A DNA stretch of 64,000 nucleotides from JAAYJR01 sp964540755 (GCA_964540755.1 CAZIOB010000104.1:1-64000); one strand, 5' to 3'; shown: positions 52,405 to 61,992, numbered from the stretch's first letter. A program made the numbers and translations. The notes: generated from the letters alone by a model not told the origin.

Positions 52405-52816
52405 TTAAATAACTCTGTATGGCAAGCTTGTATGAATCCAGGCCAAATCCCATGATACATCCCCTGCATACAGGGCCGATAACAGATTTATGACGAAAAT
52501 CCTCCCGTGAAAGTGTGTTTGAAATATGTACCTCTGTAACTTTCGCAGGCACTGCAGCAATGGCATCTCTGATGGCTATTGAAGTATGAGTATAAGCGCC
52601 GGCATTAATAATAATTCCGTCAGCCGTGAATCCATATTCATGGATTTTGTCTATGATTTCCCCTTCAATATTGGACTGGAAAAAAATTAATTCTATCCCG
52701 GAGAATTCTGATTTTAATTTTTTATAAAAATTTTCAAAGGATTCTGATCCGTAAATATCTCTTTCTCTCTTTCCAAGGAGATTTAAATTAGGTCCGTTGA
52801 TTATCAATAACATCAT
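52388..52816 (-). CDS. aroQ: Type II 3-dehydroquinate dehydratase
   Basis: The 142-residue enzyme removes water from 3-dehydroquinate in the shikimate pathway. It has the type II motifs INGPNLNLLGKRERDIYG (catalytic Arg and Tyr), IINAGAYTHTSIAIRDA, TEVHISNTLSREDFRHKS and the late GFGLDSYKLAI. Type II enzymes form dodecamers. The start can be either of two adjacent Met codons. Its 3' end overlaps that of the lolA-like gene by 17 bases on the opposite strand, and xerD begins 141 bp upstream in the other direction. Confidence 0.97.
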   Translation of the reverse strand: MMLLIINGPNLNLLGKRERDIYGSESFENFYKKLKSEFSGIELIFFQSNIEGEIIDKIHEYGFTADGIIINAGAYTHTSIAIRDAIAAVPAKVTEVHISNTLSREDFRHKSVIGPVCRGCIMGFGLDSYKLAIQSYLINENQ

Positions 52817-52826
52817 ATTATTACAA

Positions 52827-52858
52827 TTTTAATTTTTTTTATAGTAACTTTATATTTG
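52827..52858 (+). promoter_or_regulatory. Promoter of xerD
   Basis: TTTT at 52827-52830 and TATATTTG at 52851-52858 are 20 bp apart, a good match to the Bacteroidetes consensus. The leader would be about 95 bases. Confidence 0.5.
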
Positions 52859-52956
52859 TGAAATTCGTATGATAAGTTAAAATAATTTTTTTTATTTAAT
52901 TAATATTTATTATTTAATGTTTAACTCGTGAATTTATAAATTTATATTTAAATGTT

Positions 52957-53856
52957 ATGAAATGGGAAAATGCAAAAAAAGGATATGAGAATTATTTGAA
53001 GCTGGAAAAGTCGCTTTCACAGAATTCAGTGGCAGCATATATCAATGATATAAACAAGCTTATTGATTTTCTGGATAAAAATTTCAAGAAAGTAACACCA
53101 GATAAAGTTAAACTAGACCATTTAAAAAGTTTTGTTGAATGGCTGAACAGTCGTGGTGTAAGTCCGAGAACACAGGCAAGGACCATTTCGGGTATTAAAT
53201 CATTTTTTAAGTATTTGCTTATAGAAGGGAGAATATCAAGTGATCCTACAGCGCTTCTTGAGTCACCCAAAATAGGCCGGAAGCTGCCTGATATTCTTTC
53301 TATGGAAGAGATAGACCGGCTAATCGATGCCGTTGATTTGGAAAAGCCTGAAGGACAAAGGAATAAGGCAATGTTAGAAACTTTATACAGTTGCGGGCTC
53401 CGGGTTTCGGAACTAGTTAATCTTAAAATGACAAATCTGTTTTTTGATCAGGGATTTATAAAGATCGAGGGCAAGGCAGAAAAAGAACGGCTGGTACCTG
53501 TAAGTAAAAGAGCAATGGAGGAGATCAATAAATATGTTAAGGGTTACCGTAAAAACCTTAAGATTCAAAAAGGAAGTGAGAACATATTATTCCTTAACAG
53601 GCGCGGCCAAAGCCTCAGCAGGGTTATGGTATTTACCATTATCAAGAATCTTGCGGAGAAAATAAATCTCAATAAGAAAATCAGTCCTCATACTTTCCGG
53701 CATTCTTTTGCCACGCACCTGATAAACGGAGGGGCTGACCTGAGGGCAGTTCAGGAAATGCTGGGCCATGAATCCATTCTTACCACTGAAATATATACAC
53801 ACCTCGACAGGGATTATCTTAAGAGTACTATTCATCAGTACCATCCAAGATCATAA
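52957..53856 (+). CDS. xerD: Site-specific tyrosine recombinase XerD
   Basis: The 299-residue recombinase has an N-terminal SAM-like core-binding domain (about 5-90) and a catalytic domain with all the expected residues: Arg149 (CGLRVSEL), Lys173, His245 and Arg248 (HTFRHSF), His271 (LGHES) and nucleophile Tyr280 (IYTHL). The length and motif spacing suit the chromosomal Xer enzymes that resolve dimers at dif, acting with FtsK, which is encoded just upstream. It is not a phage integrase by these features. Only one Xer gene is in the window. Its 5' neighbour aroQ is divergent. Confidence 0.93.
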   Translation: MKWENAKKGYENYLKLEKSLSQNSVAAYINDINKLIDFLDKNFKKVTPDKVKLDHLKSFVEWLNSRGVSPRTQARTISGIKSFFKYLLIEGRISSDPTALLESPKIGRKLPDILSMEEIDRLIDAVDLEKPEGQRNKAMLETLYSCGLRVSELVNLKMTNLFFDQGFIKIEGKAEKERLVPVSKRAMEEINKYVKGYRKNLKIQKGSENILFLNRRGQSLSRVMVFTIIKNLAEKINLNKKISPHTFRHSFATHLINGGADLRAVQEMLGHESILTTEIYTHLDRDYLKSTIHQYHPRS

Positions 53857-54417
53857 TATTAGTGGATTCCGGCAACAATTTTTTAAAGTAATTTATATAA
53901 ATATTACTTTTCTTGTCGTAGTGGCGGTGTATCAGGCATCATGAAAAAAGTTACAGGTTTCAGCGCCGGTATTTTATTATAATGTAAATATTTTGTCAAA
54001 CTGATCCGGAGAAAGGATTTAAGTAATCAAAATTAATTATCTTAATAAGCAGATCTTCTTTCCGGGTGAGGGTAGTATGTCTTTAGCCGGACCGGAAATA
54101 TTGTATCTATTTTATTTTATACTGCATTTTTTGATGCGTTGTGGAATAATTATTTTCAGACCGGGATACTTCGTCTGCCTGCTGCAGTGTTTTTTCCTTA
54201 GAAGATATTTTGATTATACGCATGACATAAAATCAGTAATAAAGCTGATATAGGGTTGTTGTTATCAAAAATATATATTATCAGTGATAAATTGTTAAGA
54301 TATTGTTTACTTTTTCATCAAAATGAGAAAGCAGATTATAATTTTTTATTTAGATTCATAAAAAAATTATTTTTTTGTAATAAGCGAAAAAAATCAAAAT
54401 ATAATTAATAATACAAA
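53857..54417. other. 561-bp gap before pckA, no gene seen
   Basis: Apart from the hairpin at 53885 I see only very short frames. A 13-codon frame at about 53941 is not credible. No riboswitch-like structure is apparent by eye. Confidence 0.55.
53885..53914 (+). terminator. Weak hairpin, possible xerD terminator
   Basis: AAAGTAAT (53885-53892) pairs with ATTACTTT (53903-53910) around a 10-base loop, followed by TTCTT. The stem is AT-rich, so termination would be weak. Confidence 0.35.
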
Positions 54418-56022
54418 ATGAAAAAAATAGATTTAACGAGTTATGGCATCCGTGATGTAAAAGAAATAATTTACAATCCTTCTTATGAGCAATTATTTGA
54501 GGAAGAGATGAACCCTGATCTTGAAGGATTTGAGAGAGGACAGTTGACAGAGCTGGATGCTGTAAATGTTATGACCGGTAAATTCACGGGACGTTCACCG
54601 AATGATAAGTTCATTGTTATGGATGACGTTACAAAAGATACTATATGGTGGACTTCACCGGAAGCTCCCAACGATAATAAACCTACCACACCGGAAGTAT
54701 GGAAAGATTTAAAAGAGCTTACAGGAAATCAGCTCTCCGGTAAGAGGTTATTTGTTATGGATACATTTTGTGGAGCTAATCCGGATTCCCGTCTGAAAGT
54801 CCGCTTTATAATGGAAGTCGCCTGGCAGGCACATTTTGTGAAAAATATGTTTATAAGGCCGGATGAAGAAGAGCTGGAAAATTACGGGGAACCGGATTTT
54901 GTTTCTTTGAATGCTTCAAAGATTACAAATCCCAGATGGAAGGAACATGGATTGAATTCTGAGGTTTACACTGTATTTAATCTTACTGAAAGGATGCATG
55001 TTGTCGGGGGATCATGGTATGGAGGAGAGATGAAAAAGGGTCTTTTTGCAATGATGAACTATTACCTTCCTTTGAAAGGAATTGCTACAATGCACTGTTC
55101 TGCAAATGTTGGAAAGGAAGGAGATGTTGCTATCTTTTTTGGTCTGTCGGGAACCGGTAAGACAACCTTGTCAACCGACCCGAAAAGGAAACTGATTGGT
55201 GATGATGAACATGGCTGGGATGATGATGGCGTGTTTAACTTTGAAGGAGGATGTTATGCAAAAACTATTAATCTTGATCCTGAAGCCGAACCTGATATAT
55301 ATAATGCTATTAAACGCAATGCCCTTCTTGAAAATGTATCTGTTGATGAGAATGGGAAAATTAATTTCAGTGATCATTCAGTAACTGAAAATACCCGGGT
55401 TTCTTATCCTATATACCATATTGAGAATATTGTAAAGCCAATATCCAAAGCGGGACATGCCAGCAAGGTAATCTTCCTTACAGCAGATGCATTCGGAGTA
55501 TTTCCACCGGTTTCGAAATTAACACCGGATCAGACCAAATATCATTTCCTCTCTGGTTTTACATCTAAACTTGCCGGGACCGAGCTGGGTATTACCTCAC
55601 CACGGCCTACTTTTTCAGCTTGTTTTGGCGCTGCTTTTTTGTCTCTTCATCCTACAAAATACGGAGAGGAACTGGTGAAAAAGATGGAACTGCATAATAC
55701 AGAGGCTTATCTTGTTAATACAGGATGGAATGGCACAGGGAAACGTATATCCATAAAGCATACCCGCGCCATAATTGATGCTATTCTGGATGGATCAATA
55801 GAAAGATCAGAGACTAAAATTATTCCTATTTTCAATCTTGAGGTACCTACATTCCTGCATGATGTTGATCCCGGTGTACTGGATCCAAGGGATACATATT
55901 CAGATCCGGAGGAATGGTATAAAAAGGCAAAGGATTTAGCAAGCCGTTTTATAGATAATTTTAAGAAATATACTGATAATGAGGAAGGAAAAGCTTTAGT
56001 AGCTGCCGGACCTCATCCATAG
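54418..56022 (+). CDS. pckA: ATP-dependent phosphoenolpyruvate carboxykinase
   Basis: The 534-residue enzyme interconverts oxaloacetate and phosphoenolpyruvate with ATP/ADP. It has the Walker A-like kinase loop GLSGTGKTTLS (about 242-252), the metal-binding HCSANVG, the GDDEHGWDDDGVFNFEGGCYAK block and RVSYPIYHI. The N-terminal TGRSPNDKF is the substrate-loop motif of the ATP class. In anaerobic Bacteroidetes it often runs as an ATP-gaining carboxylase toward succinate. The length is normal. Its last 10 bases overlap the convergent TIGR01777 gene. Confidence 0.98.
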   Translation: MKKIDLTSYGIRDVKEIIYNPSYEQLFEEEMNPDLEGFERGQLTELDAVNVMTGKFTGRSPNDKFIVMDDVTKDTIWWTSPEAPNDNKPTTPEVWKDLKELTGNQLSGKRLFVMDTFCGANPDSRLKVRFIMEVAWQAHFVKNMFIRPDEEELENYGEPDFVSLNASKITNPRWKEHGLNSEVYTVFNLTERMHVVGGSWYGGEMKKGLFAMMNYYLPLKGIATMHCSANVGKEGDVAIFFGLSGTGKTTLSTDPKRKLIGDDEHGWDDDGVFNFEGGCYAKTINLDPEAEPDIYNAIKRNALLENVSVDENGKINFSDHSVTENTRVSYPIYHIENIVKPISKAGHASKVIFLTADAFGVFPPVSKLTPDQTKYHFLSGFTSKLAGTELGITSPRPTFSACFGAAFLSLHPTKYGEELVKKMELHNTEAYLVNTGWNGTGKRISIKHTRAIIDAILDGSIERSETKIIPIFNLEVPTFLHDVDPGVLDPRDTYSDPEEWYKKAKDLASRFIDNFKKYTDNEEGKALVAAGPHP

Positions 56023-56873
56023 ATCTCTTCCAGGGCTGACTCTATTGTCGGATAATTAAAACTGAAGCCTGCCGATTCAAGAGCTTCAGGGATTATTGAG
56101 GGACTTTCAGTTAGCATGACGGACGATTCTCCAAAGATTATCTTAAGGGCAAAAGCAGGTATTGGAATTATTGCAGGCCTGTGTAATTTTTTTGCGAGTA
56201 TCTTTGTGAAATATGCATTGGTTATCTCTTGCGGGGCAGCAAGATTAAAAATTTTATTCTGGGTAGAGCTTAATAATACAAAAGAAAATGCCCGTGCAAG
56301 GTCTTGTTCATGGATAAAGGGAAATGGCTGAATGCCAGTGCCTATTTTTCCCCCAATACCTAGCTTAAAAGGTAAATTAAGTTTCCTTATTACGGGCGAT
56401 CCCTTACCTATAACCGGGGCTGACCGGAATATTGTTAATGTTATATTTTTTGGAAGGCCCTCCCAGGCATCCTCCCATGCCCTCACTATTTTTCCCGGAA
56501 AACCTCTGTCATAATCCCTGCTCTGTTCATTATGCACTTTTCCGGATAAATAAATACCTGTGGCAGATATTGCTATGACTTTTGAAAGCTGCGCCCCAGG
56601 AGGAAGTTTATTTATGGCATCAACAATATTCTTTGTTGTTGTAACCCTGCTTTCATAAATCTCCCTTTTGTTATTTTTATTCCACCGTTTAAATATAGAT
56701 GCGCCTGCCAGGTTAATAACAACATCCGCATCTTTGATATAATCAGTTAATTCATCTTTTTTCCCGTACAGAAGTTCACGGCCTATTGCCTCAACATGGT
56801 GTCCGTCAGATTTATATTTATTCGAGACAATATTTCCGATATATCCTGAAGCGCCGGCAATCTTTATATTCAT
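56013..56873 (-). CDS. TIGR01777-family SDR protein (NAD-dependent epimerase-like)
   Basis: The 286-residue protein has the nucleotide-binding GASGYIGNIV at its start (residues 7-16) and the family pattern ADVVINLAGASIFKRW (about 50-65), IAISATGIYL (with YxxxK-like positions shifted) and RSAPVIGKGSPVIRKL, followed by the C-terminal domain. This is the YfcH-type branch. Its substrate is not known; sugar nucleotide binding is possible. It overlaps the pckA end by 10 bases. Confidence 0.9.
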   Translation of the reverse strand: MNIKIAGASGYIGNIVSNKYKSDGHHVEAIGRELLYGKKDELTDYIKDADVVINLAGASIFKRWNKNNKREIYESRVTTTKNIVDAINKLPPGAQLSKVIAISATGIYLSGKVHNEQSRDYDRGFPGKIVRAWEDAWEGLPKNITLTIFRSAPVIGKGSPVIRKLNLPFKLGIGGKIGTGIQPFPFIHEQDLARAFSFVLLSSTQNKIFNLAAPQEITNAYFTKILAKKLHRPAIIPIPAFALKIIFGESSVMLTESPSIIPEALESAGFSFNYPTIESALEEIYG

Positions 56874-57197
56874 AATTTTGTAGTGTTTATAAAATTAGTT
56901 ATATCAGAGCAATTTTTTTAGAACTGGCTGATGGAGTATTCTGTATTGATTAATAATATATAACTAAATTTAGTGATTAATAATGATTTGATCGAATATA
57001 ATTTCCTAATTTCAGGATAACAATTATTTAATGTTCATTTTTTAAATAATATTGTCCCGGAATATAAGGTTTTGTTACCTTTACGTTCCAGAATGAGCTC
57101 TGCAATAAATATAATGGCCAGCTTCCTTCGGTGGCGTAAGATAAACATGAGTGAATGGCTGTGAGGTTATTTACAAAATACAGAAAACAGATTATTG
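56874..57197. other. 324-bp gap before the CLC gene, no gene seen
   Basis: The sequence is AT-rich with only very short frames, including a 23-codon one at 57093. I see no RNA gene or strong hairpin. Confidence 0.5.
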
Positions 57198-59003
57198 ATG
57201 TTTCGGATGTATAAAATAGTGCTAAGAAAAAATCTGAGGGATTGGCTCAATAAACTTATTGTATGGCGTATTGCAAGAATCAGTGAACGTCATTTTTTAT
57301 ATATTTTAAGTTTGTTTATTGGGATCTTCAGCGGATTGGCAGCATTAATTCTAAAAAATGCAATTCATTATGGGGCTCATTGGCTTACGAGCTGGTTTCA
57401 CGAAGGATCAATAAGTTTCATGTATCTTGTTTATCCGCTAATTGGAATTTTCCTGACTGTGCTTTTTGTGAGGTTTGTTGTTAAAGATAATATCGGGCAT
57501 GGCGTTACAAAAATTTTATATTCCATATCGAGACAAGGAAGCCGTTTGAAAAAACATAATATCTGGTCCTCAATGGTAGCCAGTTTCCTGACGATCGGTT
57601 TCGGGGGTTCGGTAGGAGCAGAGGCGCCGATAGTGTTCACGGGGGCATCTATCGGTTCTAACCTGGGACGAATGTTCAAGCTTGAGTACAAGTATGTAAC
57701 CTTGATGGTAGGTTGTGGATCTGCAGGAGCAATAGCCGGCATATTTAATGCCCCTATCGCCGGTATAGTATTCACTCTTGAAGTACTTATGCTTGATCTT
57801 ACGATGGCTTACCTTATTCCTCTTTTGATATCAGCCATTTCAGCAACCATAATCTCATATTTTTTTATGGGGGAAGAAGTTCTGCTCAGATTTTCACAGA
57901 TTACCCCGTTTTCAGTTGACACTTTTTGGTTTTATATTTTGTTAGGAGTATTTACAGGTCTGCTCGGAATATATTTCACAAGGATGACCATGTTTCTGGA
58001 GAATAAGTTCAGGCATATCAGGTCATGGTTCGGAAGATTAATAGTTGGTGGAATTATAATGGGACTGCTTGTATTTATTTTTCCTCCGTTATGGGGGGAA
58101 GGCTATATGGATATAGCAGATATCTTCCGGGGAGAAGGCGTCACATTATTAAATAATTCGATATTTTTCGGCTGGAAGGATAACAATTATCTTATATTGC
58201 TTTTTCTTGTCGGCATACTGATTTTTAAAGTTATTGCTATGGTCGCAACTACCGGTTCAGGAGGAGTAGGAGGTATTTTTGCGCCTACACTCTTCATGGG
58301 CGCTATATCAGGATATTTTTTTTCAATGTTGCTAAACAATATACAGGGTGTCGGTCTGCCGGAAGATAATTTTACTCTGGCAGGAATGGCCGGAATGATG
58401 GCTGCTGTTATGCATGCCCCTCTCACTGCAATTTTCCTGACTGCCGAAATTACAAGGGGTTATAGCCTTTTTATCCCTTTAATACTGACTTCCACGATTG
58501 CATATGTAACTATAATGAGATTTGAACCACATTCTGTTTATACAAAGAGGCTGGCTCAGACTGGCGATCTGATTACTCATCATAAAGATAAAGCCGTTCT
58601 GCGGCTTATGGAAGTTCGTAAATTGATAGAAACCGATTTTGAAATACTTTCACCTGATGCAAAACTCAGAGATCTTGCAAAGGCAATTTCCCGTTCCCAC
58701 AGAAACCTTTTTCCTGTGGTTGATAGTGAAGGCACAATTAAAGGAATGGTTAAGTTATCAGAGGTGAAAAACCTGATATTTGAGCATGAACTGTATGATA
58801 AGATATATGTAAAAGACCTGATGTATATGCCGGAACATTATATCTCCCCTTATGACAGTATGGAGACTGTTGCCGAGAAATTTGAAACATCAGGCCGTTT
58901 TAATCTCGCAGTTATTGAAGATGGTAAATATCTGGGATTTATTTCCCGCGCTAAGGTATTTTCGAAATACAGAAAAACTCTGCAGAATTTTTCACATGAT
59001 TAA
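57198..59003 (+). CDS. CLC-family chloride channel/antiporter with CBS domains
   Basis: I start at the ATG at 57198 (601 aa), not the TTG three bases earlier. The membrane part (about 25-450) has the usual many-helix CLC fold. The selectivity region reads GHGVTKI where E. coli ClcA has GSGIPE, and GAEAPIV (about 142) keeps the gating Glu of the GREGP motif. GGIFAPTLFMGAISG is the third conserved block. Two CBS domains occupy the C terminus (about 475-595), where adenine nucleotides often regulate gating. This sequence type is a known Bacteroidetes CLC branch. Whether it is a channel or a proton antiporter is not shown. Confidence 0.92.
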   Translation: MFRMYKIVLRKNLRDWLNKLIVWRIARISERHFLYILSLFIGIFSGLAALILKNAIHYGAHWLTSWFHEGSISFMYLVYPLIGIFLTVLFVRFVVKDNIGHGVTKILYSISRQGSRLKKHNIWSSMVASFLTIGFGGSVGAEAPIVFTGASIGSNLGRMFKLEYKYVTLMVGCGSAGAIAGIFNAPIAGIVFTLEVLMLDLTMAYLIPLLISAISATIISYFFMGEEVLLRFSQITPFSVDTFWFYILLGVFTGLLGIYFTRMTMFLENKFRHIRSWFGRLIVGGIIMGLLVFIFPPLWGEGYMDIADIFRGEGVTLLNNSIFFGWKDNNYLILLFLVGILIFKVIAMVATTGSGGVGGIFAPTLFMGAISGYFFSMLLNNIQGVGLPEDNFTLAGMAGMMAAVMHAPLTAIFLTAEITRGYSLFIPLILTSTIAYVTIMRFEPHSVYTKRLAQTGDLITHHKDKAVLRLMEVRKLIETDFEILSPDAKLRDLAKAISRSHRNLFPVVDSEGTIKGMVKLSEVKNLIFEHELYDKIYVKDLMYMPEHYISPYDSMETVAEKFETSGRFNLAVIEDGKYLGFISRAKVFSKYRKTLQNFSHD

Positions 59004-59006
59004 TAG

Positions 59007-59870
59007 TTATTCAACAAATGAAGCATTTTTCAAATAATTAAAACTCATTTCAATACTTTCAAAGGCATCAAGATCTTTGAAACTGTCCTGCTCTACATAG
59101 AACATCTCCATGCCTGCAATCTCTTTTGCTTCAAAAATACTTTCAAAATCAATTCTGCCGCTGCCGACAGGTGCAAAAAACATATCTTCTGTTTTTACCA
59201 TATCTTTAAGGTGATATATTTCAAAACGGCCGGGGAATTTTTTCATATATTCAACAGGATCATATCCGCCGCGGGTTACCCAGTACACATCAATTTCAAA
59301 TGTTACAAGCGAAGGATCAGTTTCTGAGATAAGGATATCCATGCCGGTCTGCCCGTTCATATTTTCGAATTCAAATGCGTGATTATGGTAGCCAAACCGT
59401 ATATCATATTTTTTAGCTATTTCGCCTATTTTATTGAATTTTTCCGCTGTGGCTTTATAGCCGTCAATATTTGTGCGGAAATTTTCAGCAAGGTAAGGAT
59501 ATATGACATATTTACATCCTGCTTCGGCTGAATCTGTGAAGATCTTTTCCGCATCGGCAGGTTCAACTATACTGTGACTGCTGGTAAGTGGCATGCCAAG
59601 TCCTTTTACCTTTTCCGAAAAAGCTTTTGGAGACATACCGTAGAATGTACCATCAGAGAGACTGTATCCAGCGGCTTCAAGAGAATTGTAACCTATCTCT
59701 GCCAGTCTGTTTAGAGTCATGTCCAAATCCTGTTTAATTTTGTCACGAACTGTATAGAGTTGTAATCCTATTGTTTTTTCTTTTGTTCCCGAACAGGAAA
59801 ATAACGGACTTAACATACTGGCTGCTGCAAAGGCAGTGGTTGTCTTAAGAAAATTACGTCGATCAGTCAT
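59007..59870 (-). CDS. Exported sugar phosphate isomerase/epimerase-family protein
   Basis: The 287-residue protein has a twin-arginine signal (DRRNFLKTTTAFAAASML, ending SPLFSCSG) and a xylose-isomerase-like TIM barrel. Visible parts are IGLQLYTVRDKI (about 34), GYNSLEAAGYSLS, RFGYHNHAFEF and FEIDVYWVTRGG, with metal-binding Glu/His/Asp in these strands. Such exported isomerases accompany Gfo/Idh/MocA dehydrogenases and DUF6807 proteins in Bacteroidetes sugar loci; here they lie 40 kb apart. The sugar is unknown. The gene converges on the CLC gene after 3 bp. Confidence 0.92.
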   Translation of the reverse strand: MTDRRNFLKTTTAFAAASMLSPLFSCSGTKEKTIGLQLYTVRDKIKQDLDMTLNRLAEIGYNSLEAAGYSLSDGTFYGMSPKAFSEKVKGLGMPLTSSHSIVEPADAEKIFTDSAEAGCKYVIYPYLAENFRTNIDGYKATAEKFNKIGEIAKKYDIRFGYHNHAFEFENMNGQTGMDILISETDPSLVTFEIDVYWVTRGGYDPVEYMKKFPGRFEIYHLKDMVKTEDMFFAPVGSGRIDFESIFEAKEIAGMEMFYVEQDSFKDLDAFESIEMSFNYLKNASFVE

Positions 59871-60015
59871 TTTTTAATATTTTGTATGTGATTAATTAAA
59901 TTAAAATTTAGAAACATTATGCTTATTCGAATTTACAATCAATTTTTTAAATTAATGACATATGTTTAAGAAATTATTATAATAAACCTTATTAAGTAAT
60001 CTCCGCATCATGTTT

Positions 60016-60525
60016 TTAATCTTTGGCAGGTGTTATATCTATCATATTAGTTACATATATGAGCGTATTGTACGGAGGAATAATTCCTGCGCCGTTATTA
60101 CCATATGCTAAATGCGATGGTATGATAATATCAAAATTGGAGTCTTTGTTCATATGGCCTATACCGTCTTGTAACCCTTGTATCATATCTGCCTCTTCAT
60201 ATATTAATTTCCAGATACCATTTGGATGATAGTCGTTCGAAGTTTCAAACAGTTTTCCACTCATGAAGTAACCCCGGTAACTAATATAACAGGTATCGCC
60301 TGCTTCAGGGAAAGGCCCTTCCCCTTCCTTGCGGACTATATAAAAAACGCCAATATCGGTTGTATCAACATCATAACCGTCAGCTTCCTTTTTTAAAAGA
60401 AAATTGTTAAGCTCGGCCATCTCCTGTTCCAGTGTGCGTGGCTCTGGCTCACCCTCTTCTTTTTTACAGGATAAACAAATTAAAAGAAATAAAATTAACA
60501 GAAGGGTAATGTCTTTTTTTATCAT
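60016..60525 (-). CDS. FKBP-type peptidyl-prolyl isomerase, lipoprotein
   Basis: I start at the ATG at 60525 (169 aa). From there a lipoprotein signal (LLLILFLLICLSCKKEEG) is followed by a spacer (about 20-70) and an FKBP domain (about 70-165) with GDTCYISYRGYFMSGKLFETS, IQGLQDGIGHM, IPSHLAYGNNGAGIIPPYNTLIY. FKBP lipoproteins fold proteins at proline bonds in the periplasm. Key residues of the pocket look intact. The longer frame from 60567 lacks such a signal. Confidence 0.92.
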   Translation of the reverse strand: MIKKDITLLLILFLLICLSCKKEEGEPEPRTLEQEMAELNNFLLKKEADGYDVDTTDIGVFYIVRKEGEGPFPEAGDTCYISYRGYFMSGKLFETSNDYHPNGIWKLIYEEADMIQGLQDGIGHMNKDSNFDIIIPSHLAYGNNGAGIIPPYNTLIYVTNMIDITPAKD

Positions 60526-60564
60526 TATGCACATTTTTATGGCATTTAAAAAATTGATGATATA

Positions 60565-60595
60565 CAAAATTACGATAAGTAGATGAAACTAAAAA
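60565..60595 (-). promoter_or_regulatory. Promoter of the FKBP gene
   Basis: On the minus strand TTTT (60592-60595) and TAATTTTG (60565-60572) are 19 bp apart. The first box overlaps the U run of a terminator just upstream. Confidence 0.5.
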
Positions 60596-60622
60596 ATAAT
60601 CCCGGCGCGTCTTGCCGGGATT
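60591..60622 (-). terminator. Intrinsic terminator on the minus strand, no gene before it
   Basis: AATCCCGGC (60598-60606) pairs with GCCGGGATT (60614-60622) over nine bases with a seven-base loop, followed on the minus strand by six T after A. No coding gene lies upstream on that strand, so it may end a small RNA. Confidence 0.7.
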
Positions 60623-60671
60623 ACTCAATAATCTTTAAAAGCGACTATTTGGTTTTAAAAAGGGTTTGTAA
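60592..60671 (-). ncRNA. Possible small RNA of about 80 nt
   Basis: The stretch is bounded by a -7 element (TATGTTTG, minus strand, 60676-60683) and the terminator at 60591-60622, with a predicted start near 60671. It has no reading frame of note. The promoter overlaps a 7-3-7 inverted repeat (GTTTGTA-acg-TACAAAC, 60664-60680), which may be an operator. The evidence is only a promoter-terminator pair. Confidence 0.35.
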
Positions 60672-60915
60672 CGTACAAACATAAATACATTTATTGATTT
60701 TATTTATTGCTTTATGTCTGATATATCAGGTATAAAAAACTGATATTTGCCTTCAAAAAATCTTATTTTTTTTTTGTTTTGTTAGAAACCTTTAAAAAAA
60801 TTTTTTAAATAACATATATAAAGAACCGATAATTGCATATTTTCGTAAATTAAGTATGATATAATATAGGCGAAAAAATCAGATTGCTTATTTTGTATCG
60901 TGATAAAGAATAATT

Positions 60916-61992
60916 ATGGCGACATTACTTGTCTTTTTTGTTATATCGATAGTAACTTCTTTTTTTTGCTCCATGTGGGAGGCTGTTATATTAAGCATTA
61001 CCCCTTCCTTTATAAGCCGGATGTATGAAGAAAAACCACATATCGGAAAATCATTGCTTAAAATGAAAGATGATATTGATAAACCCTTGTCTGCAATCCT
61101 GACTTTAAATACAATTGCACATACTGTCGGGGCAATGGGGGTAGGTATCCAGGCGGGGAAATTATTCGGCACTCACTATTTTAATTTCTTTTTTATTGAA
61201 GTAACCTATGAATCTTTTATTGCGGGAGCTATGACTCTCGCCATACTTGTCCTGTCAGAAATTATCCCCAAAACAGTGGGAGCTAATTTCTGGAAGCAGC
61301 TTACCCCTTTCACTGTCCGTTCTCTTGAGATACTTTTAATTGCTCTTGCTCCGTTTGTATGGTTAAGTAAGTTGATAACCAGACTTGTAAAAACAGAAAA
61401 AGGCCGCAGTGTCCTAAGTCGTGCTGATTTTGCTGCAATGGCCGATGCCGGACTAAGAAGCGGAGCGCTTGACAGGGAAGAGAAATCGATTATTCAGAAT
61501 CTTTTGCGCCTGGAAAAAATAAAGGTCAGGGATATAATGACTCCCCGTTCAGTCATCAACATGGTTGATGAGGAGATGACCATGAAAGAAATATATGATG
61601 AACTAAAGCCGATGGCATTTTCACGCATCCCTATTTTTCATGAACATCCTGATAATGTGACAGGAGTGATATTGAAAGACAACATTCTTGAAAATCTTGC
61701 ACAGGACAGGCACAGTGTAAAGGCTGCAGAGCTCAAGCGTGATATATTGTTTGTAGAGGATAATTTTTCTGTGGCAAAACTTATGGATACATTTATTTTT
61801 AACAAGGAGCACCTTGCTATGGTGGCAGATGATTTCGGTAGTGTCGTGGGACTGGTTACCATGGAAGATCTTTTCGAGACTTTACTTGGCCTCGAGATCG
61901 TGGATGAATCAGATAAAGTGGAAGATTTACAGAAGCTTGCGCTTGAAAGATGGGGGAAAAGAGCTAACAAGAGTATGATCAAACCTGAATAG
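60916..61992 (+). CDS. CNNM-type (DUF21/CBS) membrane protein
   Basis: The 358-residue protein has an N-terminal DUF21 membrane domain (about 1-180, with IVTSFFCSMWEAVILSI, SAILTLNTIAHTVG, ILVLSEIIPKTVG) and a CBS pair (about 200-325: VRDIMTPRSVINMV, FSRIPIFHEHPDNVTGVI, FVEDNFSVAKLMDTF, LAMVADDFGSVVGLVTMEDLFETLLG). The family exports or senses magnesium and related ions. The C-terminal CorC-HlyC domain of the longest members is missing here; the protein ends in a short basic tail. GldE also resembles this fold, but no gliding genes are present. Confidence 0.92.
   Translation: MATLLVFFVISIVTSFFCSMWEAVILSITPSFISRMYEEKPHIGKSLLKMKDDIDKPLSAILTLNTIAHTVGAMGVGIQAGKLFGTHYFNFFFIEVTYESFIAGAMTLAILVLSEIIPKTVGANFWKQLTPFTVRSLEILLIALAPFVWLSKLITRLVKTEKGRSVLSRADFAAMADAGLRSGALDREEKSIIQNLLRLEKIKVRDIMTPRSVINMVDEEMTMKEIYDELKPMAFSRIPIFHEHPDNVTGVILKDNILENLAQDRHSVKAAELKRDILFVEDNFSVAKLMDTFIFNKEHLAMVADDFGSVVGLVTMEDLFETLLGLEIVDESDKVEDLQKLALERWGKRANKSMIKPE

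Larger units (their letters stand above)
60526..60915. other. 390-bp gap holding a possible small RNA
   Basis: No coding gene. Contains the candidate small RNA, its inverted repeat and terminator, the FKBP promoter and a very AT-rich stretch (60723-60835). Confidence 0.6.

Noticed and set aside
52957..53856. The tyrosine recombinase as integrase of the scar at 4.4-5.9 kb
   Set aside because: Its size, motifs and position near ftsK fit chromosomal XerD. It is 47 kb away from the scar.
53941..53982. MKKVTGFSAGILL, a 13-codon frame after xerD
   Set aside because: Too short, no conserved feature.
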